Shown one piece after another: positions 33,395 through 64,000 of a stretch of 64,000 bases of DNA. The notes below the pieces were generated by a model. The model made no database searches. It was not told the origin of the DNA and worked only from the letters and a program-made list of their open reading frames with translations. Numbering within the stretch: position 1 is the first letter of the stretch; the number at the start of each line of letters is the position of its first letter. The stretch spans positions 8,949,698 through 9,013,697 of the forward strand of contig OY759269.1 in NCBI GenBank assembly GCA_963662155.1, in the 5' to 3' direction. Made by a program: the position numbers and the translations under genes. The DNA is from Lamellibrachia columna (taxonomy: Eukaryota; Annelida; Polychaeta; Sabellida; Siboglinidae).

Positions 33395-33840
33395 ATATTA
33401 GTTATGAAAGTCGCTTATTACAATGTGGTTTGACAACACTAGAGACCAGGAGACTAAGAGGAGACCAAATAGAAGTATTTAAAATAGTGAACGGTTATGA
33501 GGATGTTGATAGGAATATGTTCTTCAAACTTAAAGAAGGCAGTAGAACCAGAGGACACAAAGCAGCATTAGTTAAGGAGCAGTGTAGGTTGGACATGAGA
33601 AAGTACTCTTTCTCACAGAGGGTGATTAATGAATGGAACAAACTGCCAAATGATTGTGTTAATGCTAGTAGTGTGAATATGTTTAAAAATAGAATTGACA
33701 GATATTTGATAAGGGTGGGCTACACATAGATGAGAAAATTGTTGGACTCTCGATAAGCCAATGGCTTCCTTGTCCACTTTGCCATCTGGAACTTGTTGTT
33801 TGGGATGGCAATCTTGTTAAAATCTTGTTAAAATATTTGA
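33395..33840 (+). mobile_element. 5'-truncated LINE (family of 5250-9885)
   Basis: Open frame 33430-33729 encodes the last 99 residues of ORF2 (TLETRRLRGDQIEVFK ... RVGYT). It is followed by the family 3' end and tail. About the same truncation point as the copy at 19150; both start with 'agttatgaaagtc'. Confidence 0.9.
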
Positions 33841-33879
33841 GATTTGAGAACCGTAGTCGTACTGTAATCATCATGTACA

Positions 33880-34397
33880 CGGTGAACCCCGCTTAACTGC
33901 ATCACTTCGGACCTGAGCAATGTGATCTCGTTAAGCCAATGAATCTCTTCAGCTAATTTAAGAGAACATAGATCCAGAGTGCTGGGGAAGTGAATGTGCG
34001 TCAAACAATCGAATCTTATTTCGTCCACACTGTGTTAGCTGCGAAATTTCATAAAATGTTTTCCTCGAACGACACTTTTTGTTAGAATGACAAAAGTCGC
34101 AATTTAATTATATAAATCTCACGAGGGCTTGTCCACGTTGTAACAGCTACATCAATAATATTTCGATTAATGTAATGTTTTACCGTTTTATGTATCGTTT
34201 TTTTTTTTGCATCAAAAAACTTTGGCGTATGGTCAAACACCATTATAATGTATCGTTTTTCGTGTATATGATTCTACTATGCGGCGGGCGTAATTTCTGT
34301 GCATTTTGACACAGCTGGAATGATTATGTTCCAGCCAGCTTGATTCTACTAAACAGATGGATCTGTTATCCGTGATTCTATTATGCAGAGTCCACTG
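33880..34397. mobile_element. MITE with pogo/Tigger-like ends
   Basis: Ends 'aaccccgcttaactgcatcac' (in part) and 'gtgattctattatgcagagt' plus 'ccactg' are inverted relatives. The element at 35862-36035 has the same kind of ends. No coding frame. Confidence 0.5.
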
Positions 34398-34426
34398 AAT
34401 AACATTTCATATCCACACTGTTGCGA

Positions 34427-34655
<229 letters not shown>

Positions 34656-35004
34656 GTTTTATTCAATCAGTACGATAAGCGATAACATACACGTACATGC
34701 ACTTACGGCTACACGCACCCCGCCTATTTATAGTGGATTATAGTGATTGACCCTCACGAGTGAGGTTGATCACTGCTAATTGAACTTCGGCTTTGGTACC
34801 GGTTTCATATAAAGCTCATTCAGAAACACCTGACGTAAGTCGACTCTTCATCTGCGTCGATCTGGCAGGCCTGTCCGACTGTCTTCTCTAAAGGTAGGCT
34901 TACCTTGTCATGTTCGCATTTATTGCTTATAAAATGATCGCAGTCCACAAGTTTGCTTAGAGAACAGTGTATAATAAACGTGAACTATGATCACTACTAC
35001 ATTA

Positions 35005-35170
35005 GTGTTGGGCCCAGCAGCACAGTGGTTAAAATGTCGGACTGTCAACCAAGATGACCGTGATTCGAATCCTCTTGCTTCTGTTTCGATGCTTGGACAA
35101 TTCCGTTCACTCCACATTGCCCGAGTTCGCCCACCTGCATAAATTAATACCTGGCTATACGGTGGACATG
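35005..35170 (+). mobile_element. tRNA-derived SINE
   Basis: Starts with a tRNA-like head: A-box-like 'agcacagtggttaaaatg' and B-box-like 'gattcgaatcc' about 40 bp apart, as in a tRNA gene, without a foldable full cloverleaf. The following tail resembles the SINE tails at 61080-61280 and 52360-52510. Confidence 0.65.
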
Positions 35171-35340
35171 TGTATATGTGAAGTATTAGTTTTTCGCACA
35201 GTAATTGCAGCTTGGCTGAAAGCTTCCCAGAAAGGTCGAGTTGGTGTTATAATGTACAGGTATGCGTGGGTGAAGTGTAAAGCGCTGTTATCGATCCTGA
35301 GGAGTGGATACTTTTAACTTGACCGTGTTTTGTGTTGCAG

Positions 35341-35583
35341 ATGAAGCTCGTGATGCTTACGTTGCTGGTAGCGATGGCGTGCTTTTGGCTCGGCACTACT
35401 GCGCTTGATGAACAAATTGTCAGTTGCCGGAGTAAGTGTCTGAATAAGTTCGACAAATGCTTCGCAGATACAAACCCTGACGACCCTACTGTGCGTCGCA
35501 TTCAATCATGCAGTCCTGTCTATGACCAATGCTGGAAAAGGTGCCAGTCGTTGCAAAAGAAACCGGTAGTGAAACTTCGGTAA
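35341..35583 (+). CDS. Gene D: secreted cysteine-rich peptide, 80 aa
   Basis: The ATG immediately follows a 3' splice site (TTGCAG, ending 35340), the same architecture as A, B and C. Signal peptide residues 1-22 (MLTLLVAMACFWLG core). The short mature peptide has six cysteines spaced x3, x6, x16, x6, x3: the symmetrical A/B framework without the odd fourth cysteine and with the central loop one residue shorter overall. All six can pair, giving a disulfide-linked two-helix hairpin (inference). It lacks the N-D-F C-terminal motif and instead ends in a basic tail (KKPVVKLR). The possible first exon ends at 33032. It is the last family member before the convergent ADAM10 gene. Function unknown. 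Confidence 0.8.
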   Translation: MKLVMLTLLVAMACFWLGTTALDEQIVSCRSKCLNKFDKCFADTNPDDPTVRRIQSCSPVYDQCWKRCQSLQKKPVVKLR

Positions 35584-35861
35584 ATTAATTCTTCGACGGC
35601 ATAATGACGGATTTCCGCAGAGCGAACGTTGGCCTGAAACCCCGGTTACTGACCATGACTAAGGCATATAACATCAGTATGCTGCTTGCATTTCCTAAAT
35701 GATTCAGACATTGCGATTTTTAAGACATATTGTTCGATCAGCACGTTAAAGTATTATGCTACAAAATTGTATTTATTAACAAATTCAGAATAATAAATAA
35801 ATACAACCAATCATGAATTTCTAATAACTATGTACATCCATATAAATATAATTAGTTAATA

Positions 35862-36035
35862 CAGTAGACTCCGCTTAATAGAATCACTTCGGGCCAAAAC
35901 AATTATTTCGACTCTGTTAAGCAGCTTATTCATTTAAGAGGCGCATTTTAAAATATGGAATTATTTCTTCCCAGCCAATATATTTTATTCTACTGAAATG
36001 TTTATTCTGTTATATGTGATTATGTTAAGCGGAAT
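35862..36035. mobile_element. Short MITE with pogo/Tigger-like ends
   Basis: Begins CAGTAGACTCCGCTTAATAG and ends with an inverted relative ('gttaagcggaatcc'). About 170 bp, palindromic overall, noncoding. Confidence 0.55.
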
Positions 36036-36539
36036 CCACGGATTCCTTCCTTATTCGTTTAAGCCACCAGTTGTTGTCCGCGGTAAAGGAATGTATGTAA
36101 AGGTTAAATATTATGTGTTACGAGTATGTTGTGTGGAAGTTTCTGTAGCTAGAAATGTTTATATTTAGTATGATTTTAATGGTACTCAGTGTCATACTGT
36201 TATTTAGTAGTTTATTCAATCTCAACGTAACAGTGTATGTGTCTGTACTGTGGAGCAGTGGGTGACTGTGTCTCTTTGTTCCCCATATCTCCGCCATTTT
36301 CGCATATATAGGGCTGACATTCTGTATGCGTGCTAGGGGATCCATGGGTGTTTCATACATTACAGTTCCCCGGGGTGGGATTTCACGAAGGAACTGGACG
36401 TTTGACGGAGATTACGTAACTCGAGCAAGTTGTTCGCAGTTGTGTACACTTGTTCGCAACGTTCTGCGTGTTTTCTACGATTGTTCCGAGTTACGTGATC
36501 TACTGTACGAACGCTTGTGGTACATGGAGGACACAATTA

Positions 36540-37090
36540 AGGTTATATTCAATATTGCCATTGGCATTGCACTACCACTTGACTAGGTTTTCATCATTAC
36601 TACCACTACTTAGACAGTTACACTGGCGTGTTGTTACTTACCAATTGAATTACTTATCGAATTAATGTTAAGCTCTCCACTCTTACATATTGTGCTCTGT
36701 CTACACAACGACCACCCTATTTGGCTAGTCTCCTGGATCTTTTAAATATCCCTAGACAGCTCAGATCAAAAATTTCATAACAACTTATTGTGCCTAACAC
36801 AAAAGCTAACTTGGGCAAACGTGCTTTCTCTGTCGCTGCGCCTAGGGTCTGGAATGAACTCCCATCACTTTGAAAACATCTGAAACTATAGCTATCTTCC
36901 GAACAAAACCATATTTATTCCAAATCGCATTTCCACCATAAATCTTCGGTTGTCCCTCGTTCAGATACTGACGTTTGCGCGTCCCTATTCACGATTATGC
37001 TTAATTAATCTGTTTTGTTGCGCCTCTGAGCTCGGGTTCCTGAGGATATAGGCACCATAGAAGTTAATTATTATTACTTATTATTATTAA
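36540..37090 (+). mobile_element. L2-like LINE 3' end, decayed
   Basis: Broken frames match the copy at 40890-41685 ('LLRQLHW', 'AFSVAAPRVWNELP' region). It ends with the shared 3' terminus 'gaggatataggcaccatag' followed by ATT repeats. Confidence 0.8.
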
Positions 37091-38000
37091 GGAAACAAGG
37101 CATTGTAGTATTATATTAAGTGCTTTTATTTCCTCGTGATATAATTAGTGTGTTCTTAATTGGCAATAAATACTGCGAAATTGTCAATTAAATCATATGC
37201 AATAATCGCATAAAAACATATCTGACACCACATATAGTAACCACACGAATAATGTTTCGTTATTCTAGCACATTGTATTTGGCTTTGCTTAAGAATAAGC
37301 GGGTAGCACTGATGCCGGTACGGATGACATGCTATCTACGCTAGATGTCGATATGACGAAGCATTCGTGATATATGGAGACTTGGGTACAAAATCACTAG
37401 GCAATTAGGTGAAGATAAACTAATACAAAATAATAAAGATGCCAACATTTAAGATCATAGCTAGCGTGTGTCTGTGCGAATCTTATTATTGGCTTTGGAG
37501 ACAGTGCCCAGAACAAAGCTTCGTAAGTCTGAACCGTTTTCATGATCATCATTGTTGTGTCCCGAAACGTGGCCGTCAGTTGCAGATAACTAAACGCCCA
37601 AGGCATTGCATCCCTAGGTACGTAGTCATGCCAACACCGTCGTCAAGGTGACAATAATAACTGGATCCGTCCACTTATCTTCTTTAATCGTCTGTCGATC
37701 CCTGGTGGGTCTTTATGCTAGGACACAAAGATTTTGTGTGCAAACAATACAATACAGTACAATACAATACAACATTTAGTGTTGACCTCGCTAGCAATAA
37801 TTCATAATTCCAAGATGATCATAATTAGCATTGTGAGAACACCTACAAATGTTGGTGATTAGACGTAATATAACTGCTATTAGATAATTAGTTAGGGTTT
37901 CATATTTGTTGACCACTATATGGCCCGAATAGCATTAAATCACATTACTTGAGACAAAAGTAATCACAGTTTCAGAATTGATGTAAACATAATTATGTTT
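37091..38000. other. No gene recognised
   Basis: AT-rich. A short (CAATA)n-like tract lies at about 37745-37772. Confidence 0.5.
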
Positions 38001-38007
38001 CACTGTA

Positions 38008-38932
38008 TAACAAACACCCCACCAGTGGCGCCACTCATCAGTTTCAATTGCGTATAATTGTGGATAGTGTTTATAATGAAACTGTGTCTAGAAATACAAT
38101 AACGTTCGTTGTTTCTTTGAAACGTTGATACATCGCTCAAGTGCCAGTTGCAATGACGTGATATGTTATAAACACCAATGACGTCATATGTCGTAAACAC
38201 CAATGACGTTGCTCAGCCAACCACTTGTTCATACCACTCCGCAACTGTTCGTTTTTAATTTATAATCAAGTTGCCGTGCGATGAAACAATCGCGTATCTA
38301 ATGCTCAATCGCGTTCGAAGTTATTCAAACGTCTGATCAACTTATATGTTCTTATGCTAACGTTGAGATTTCTGCTTGATATCAATAAGCGTTGTTGTGG
38401 GCACGCTATGTTCGTTGCTGAAATTAATTTTTTTCAACCATATAATTTGAAGTACAAATTGCACTTCTATCAACAATCGATCCCGCGATGCGTTGCTTTG
38501 ATACACGGACACCGTCTAGATATCAACAAGACGACATTCCGGGTACCGACTACACTTAACATATCAAAACCGCCACAACTTGCTCATACATTCAAAATGG
38601 ACAATGCGGAGTGGTATGTTGGCTGGGCAACACAATTGTTATCTGCGATTTGATATGTTATTGCAACTGTGCATTTGAATATACGTAACGTAGTTTCAAA
38701 CAAAAACGAACGTTATTTTGCTCCTACAAACATTTTCAACGCAAACACTATCCGCAGTTGTATGCAATTGAAATTGAGAGATATGTTGACAAACATTTGG
38801 CGCTTACCAAATGAAATGAAGATGTACATAATCTGCACATCAAATGTAAGTTGTAACAGTGGTGAAATCGGCAGTGAGTTACTTACATTACATTCACTAT
38901 GTGGCGCCACTGGTGGGTGTTTGTAATGTATA
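38008..38932. mobile_element. DNA transposon with GGCGCC-containing inverted ends
   Basis: The left end 'acaaacaccccaccagtgg' is followed by 'cgccac', and the right end is its inverse (GTGGCGCCACTGGTGGGTG then TTTGT). No transposase frame. A related partial copy follows at 38945-39255. Confidence 0.65.
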
Positions 38933-38944
38933 TTGGCAAAACCC

Positions 38945-39255
38945 TCAACAGTGGCGCCACTCAGCATATGATCACTGCCATAAAATGGACAGTGCGGATT
39001 GGGCAACGCGATTTTTTTTTACGAATTGCTATATGGTTTACGTCATTGCAACTGTGCATTTGGGTATATGTAAAATAGTAAAATAATTGTTTTCCTATAC
39101 ACATTGTCAATGTAAACACTATGCACAAGTGAATGCAATTGGAATTGAGAGATCTGTTGCCACACATTAGGAGTTTACCAAATGACATGACTACGCACAG
39201 AATCTGCACATCAAATGTGGTGAAATGGTGCGTGGCGCCACTGGTGGGGAGTTTG
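38945..39255. mobile_element. Partial second copy of the GGCGCC-ended element
   Basis: Starts with 'caacagtggcgccactcagc' and ends with 'gtggcgccactggtgggg'. Its interior ('aattggaattgagagatctg') matches the interior of the neighbouring element. Confidence 0.6.
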
Positions 39256-39479
39256 GCCTACACTTGTGGCGGCGTGATAATGGACACTGAATCGAGAGTG
39301 CGCGGCAGTGGTATCAAGAACTTCTATGCCCACCTGTGTGGCTACTGCATCTCAAACCCAGCGTTATCGTGGGTTGAATTTGGATTGGCCCCATTGCCGC
39401 CTTGGCTACCGGCATACTGGGTCGCTCGAGCCTGCAACAGTGACGTCTTGTGACATTTAACTCCAAACGGCCCTGTTTA

Positions 39480-39715
39480 TTTCAGAGTTTTCCTTCTCTA
39501 GAGTTAGCGAATCCACGACAGGTTTTTCCATTTCTTTGCAAGTGATATTTTACTTCCCCTGATATAGACACCAGGTAGAAGGGACCAACGGCTTTTAGTG
39601 TCCCTTCCGAAAGACACATGCAGAGTGGGGTGAAAGAAATAGCCCAAGTTTCGAAACGTGACATCGAACCTACGTCCTCTCGATCGACACTCTGCGCTCT
39701 AACCAACATTCATAT
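39480..39715 (-). mobile_element. SINE (- strand)
   Basis: Read on the minus strand: tRNA-like head ('gttggttagagcgcag' type with 'aggttcgatgtcacg'), then a body containing 'cttctacctggtgtctat'. The body is shared with the SINEs at 52360-52510, 52950-53160 and 61080-61280. Confidence 0.6.
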
Positions 39716-40254
39716 AATGTATATTACTCTCAAGTTGGACATAGTCAGTAACATTGCACTTGTCACTAAATGACACTCAGAGTTGTACTTACTGACACAA
39801 CTGAAACACAGACAATACGAGGTAGGAATGCATGCATGTCCATAAAGACTAACATTTACCACGTATCACACATGTATAAAACAAAAATCACATTTACACA
39901 TGTCAGAATATATCTTACTATAATCTAGGTTGGGCGTGTATCTTATGCCTCCTAGACGCTTTGCATATCGGGCGCAAAAAGTCCAGGGGTTCATCTACGA
40001 CTCCACGAAGGAGTCATCAAGCTTTTTTTTCCCTCTAAATTAACCCCAGTATTACCCGTTGTACGAACAATGGAATTACCCTTTGTATTTATTACGTACA
40101 CTTATTCGCAACACTATGTCAACTGTTCATGACGTCGTGCGTCGTTTCTATTATTGCCCCAAGTTACGAAATACAAAATCCAATTTAAAAGAAGATCATT
40201 GTTTGTGTAATTGATGTGAACTGAAAAATTAGGTTAATAAAGGCAGGGTGGAAC

Positions 40255-61972
<21,718 letters not shown>

Positions 61973-62340
61973 ATCTACAAACCCCTAAATCTCGACGATC
62001 GGTTAGACTTTCTCTCGCAAAGTCAAGTTGAAGAAAGTGTACGCGGAAGGGCGTGTGTTGTCCTCAACGAGCGGGGTCGGACTGGCCGTCTTACGCAGTG
62101 GACCATGCAATCCGAATGTGCCACTGGACTAGTCGGGCTCCGACCATTCTTTTCCCTCCGGGTTGATGGTAGATGGATAACGTGCCAGGGTTATTCAGAC
62201 GGTTTACCCCATTCATGGATTTTAGCGCCCGCAAAAATAGTCACGAACAGAGAAAGGGGCACAGTGGCGGGCCACGGCACTTGTGCTACACACAGCGTCG
62301 ACGAGTATCCGGCTGGTTTGGGCGACAGATGAAGACGAAC
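61973..62340 (-). promoter_or_regulatory. Probable ADAM10 5' UTR and promoter region
   Basis: Upstream of the first exon, richer in CG dinucleotides than the neighbourhood ('gcgggg', 'gtcggac', 'cgtcttacg'), and nonrepetitive. No TATA box seen. Transcription start not determined. Confidence 0.4.
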
Positions 62341-62679
62341 ATCTTCCATGTTGTTTTTCGTGAACACAAAAGTATAGGAATTGTCGAAAACACCCCTGCA
62401 GGGCGGCGACATAACAAGAATCAAGGTGTACAGTGTTTATCAAAACCGGTTTATAATTGTGGTACAGACTACTAGGCATGCACTGGGGAATTGTCTGACT
62501 CATTCTATTCTAGCATTGATTGGGCCATTGACGATGTTCCGCCTCGAGTGGTAGCAACACAGCAAGTAGTTAGTGGCGGTGCTACTAGTGGTTTCAATGG
62601 GTCACTGTACGTAGTTACAAAGGTTACTAAATACACATATAAATGTGGTTTATTGGTATACTGGTAGGGTAGTTTTTTA

Positions 62680-62760
62680 TCTATCGTGTTGTAAGTGTCG
62701 ATCGGCTCTGTAATATCCTGGTCGGGCGAATAAAGTATTATTGTATTGTAACGTTGTACA
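62680..62760 (+). mobile_element. Dispersed element 3' end with CAATA-type tail
   Basis: Inverse match to 12930-13060; ends in 'aataaagtattattgtattg'. Confidence 0.55.
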
Positions 62761-63240
62761 CCATTAAACTACTTTAGCATGTATTTAATTTGTTCACATT
62801 ATGGACAGTTATGTGTCTTACCCATTGAAAAACTATTTTCGGTAAATACACAAAATAACTTAGTTGCATTTAAAAAAATAGTTTAGAGTACCCAAAAACC
62901 AGTCTTGTCCCATCCCTGGGGCAAGACGGTCCTCACTGTCTATAACCCCCGCCCCGTGGTTTTCGCTTATATGAACGAACTACTGCCTGACATTAAAATG
63001 TGTATACACAACTGGTATGATAGTATTATATCATGCCATTATTGTTGCTAAATTTAAATGGGAGCTGACATAAAATACATACCTTGCAATCCACACATAA
63101 TATAATTTTGGCTTAATAATATTCCATCATAATTACAGCCTACAGGCTAATAGACCGTAAATTATGCAATGGTCATATTATTTTTAATGTATTAAACATA
63201 ATTGGTCATGTGTAATACATTTGATACATTGTGACCATGT
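62761..63240. other. No gene recognised
   Basis: AT-rich sequence without supported features. Confidence 0.5.
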
Positions 63241-63254
63241 GTGTGAGATAGGAC

Positions 63255-63706
63255 ATAGGGACCGTCTTGCCCAACATGCACGGGGACCATCTTGCCCAAC
63301 ATGCACGGGGACCGTCTTGCCCAACATGCACGGGGACCGTCTTGCCCAACATGCACGGGGACCGTCTTGCCCCACATGCACGGGGACCATCTTGCCCCAC
63401 ATGCACGGGGACCGTCTTGCCCAACATGCACGGGGACCGTCTTGCCCCACATGCACGGGGACCATCTTGCCCCACATGCACGGGGACCGTCTTGCCCAAC
63501 ATGCACGGGGACCGTCTTGCCCCACATGCACGGGGACCGTCTTGCCCAACATGCACGGGGACCGTCTTGCCCCACATGCACGGGGACCGTCTTGCCCCAC
63601 ATGCACGAGGACCGTCTTGCCCCACATGCACGGGGACCATCTTGCCCCACATGCACGGGGACCGTCTTGCCCCACATGCACGGAGACCGTCTTGCCCCAC
63701 ATACAC
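63255..63706. repeat. 25-bp minisatellite, 18 copies
   Basis: Unit 'atgcacggggaccgtcttgc' plus 'cccac' or 'ccaac'. Eighteen copies counted from the 'accgtcttgc/accatcttgc' core. The array contains no stop codons in several frames on both strands, so long ORFs there are by-products. Confidence 0.97.
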
Positions 63707-64000
63707 AACGCTTGTCTTAACTCGAGGTATACAAAACACAACGTACTATTGCCCATTTTGTATTGTTTGACCTGTCAACTGATTAATAATATGATCAGGC
63801 CACCAATTACTTCCATGATTCACACCGTTATATAGTGAGTTTCGCCATTTTACTACTGGCAAATTATTAGATCAGTGCATGTAACAGTTTAAAAACACAC
63901 TGATTTAGTTACGTCTGTCTCGTGTTGCTGAGTTTTTGGGTGGGTATCAGATAGAAGTTACCTTCATTTCGCACCAGATTTGGGGACGTTCAGAGTTATA
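63707..64000. other. No gene recognised
   Basis: Unique sequence to the window end. Confidence 0.5.

Noticed and set aside
35005..35080. A tRNA gene
   Set aside because: A- and B-box-like parts are present, but no complete cloverleaf or acceptor pairing is seen and related bodies occur elsewhere, so it is a SINE head.
63184..63835. Six overlapping ORFs of 140-200 codons on both strands
   Set aside because: All come from the 25-bp minisatellite, which has no stops in these frames.

Overview
This is animal nuclear DNA. It has split genes with GT-AG introns, dense non-LTR retrotransposons, tRNA-derived SINEs, MITEs, Polinton/Maverick remnants, microsatellites and minisatellites. It is AT-rich, with coding islands separated by kilobases. 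The clearest host gene is ADAM10/kuzbanian, so the organism is a metazoan. A lophotrochozoan invertebrate (annelid or mollusc) is my best guess from the transposon mix, but the sequence does not prove it.

Left part (about 0-36 kb, + strand): a cluster of small secreted cysteine-rich proteins. There are four intact genes (A 1918-2253, B 14260-14625, C 27145-27423, D 35341-35583) and one broken copy (about 11562-11732). Each intact gene has a signal peptide and its whole coding region in one exon, and the ATG lies 0-6 bases after a 3' splice site, so the first exon is noncoding. Two duplicated upstream blocks ending in strong 5' splice sites (near 1705 and 33032) look like those first exons. 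The cysteine spacing is symmetrical and changes from copy to copy. The cluster grew by duplication: 1825-4775 and 14165-17155 are near-identical, and other flanks recur at 24.1 kb and 32.5 kb.

Between these genes lie a nearly full-length CR1/L2-type LINE (about 5.25-9.88 kb), a decayed Polinton (about 16.9-21.5 kb), an inverted LINE (21.7-23.7 kb), further LINE fragments, a 23-copy 30-bp minisatellite inside a dead reverse transcriptase, and a 2-kb DNA transposon (30469-32471) whose empty site survives in the paralogous flank near 1.14 kb. The LINE joins ORF1 to ORF2 at T_TTA_AAC, directly before the ORF1 stop, with ORF2 in the -1 frame and lacking an early ATG. This suggests programmed -1 frameshifting.

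Right part (about 40.3-62.0 kb, - strand): an ADAM10 orthologue in 16 recognisable exons (798 codons), from signal peptide through prodomain, furin site, zinc metalloprotease, disintegrin and cysteine-rich parts to the transmembrane segment. All exon phases join. The introns are GT-AG except intron 11 (48801-47181), which has a textbook U12 AT-AC donor, branch site and acceptor. The last cytoplasmic exon was not found. The introns are full of MITEs, SINEs, LINE ends and tandem repeats, some touching splice sites. Beyond the first exon, 62.3-64 kb holds only repeats, including an 18-copy 25-bp minisatellite.

Gene C, gene D and ADAM10 are probably functional. The LINE copy looks nearly intact. 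Everything else recognised is decayed mobile DNA. No ribosomal RNA, free-standing tRNA or CRISPR was seen.
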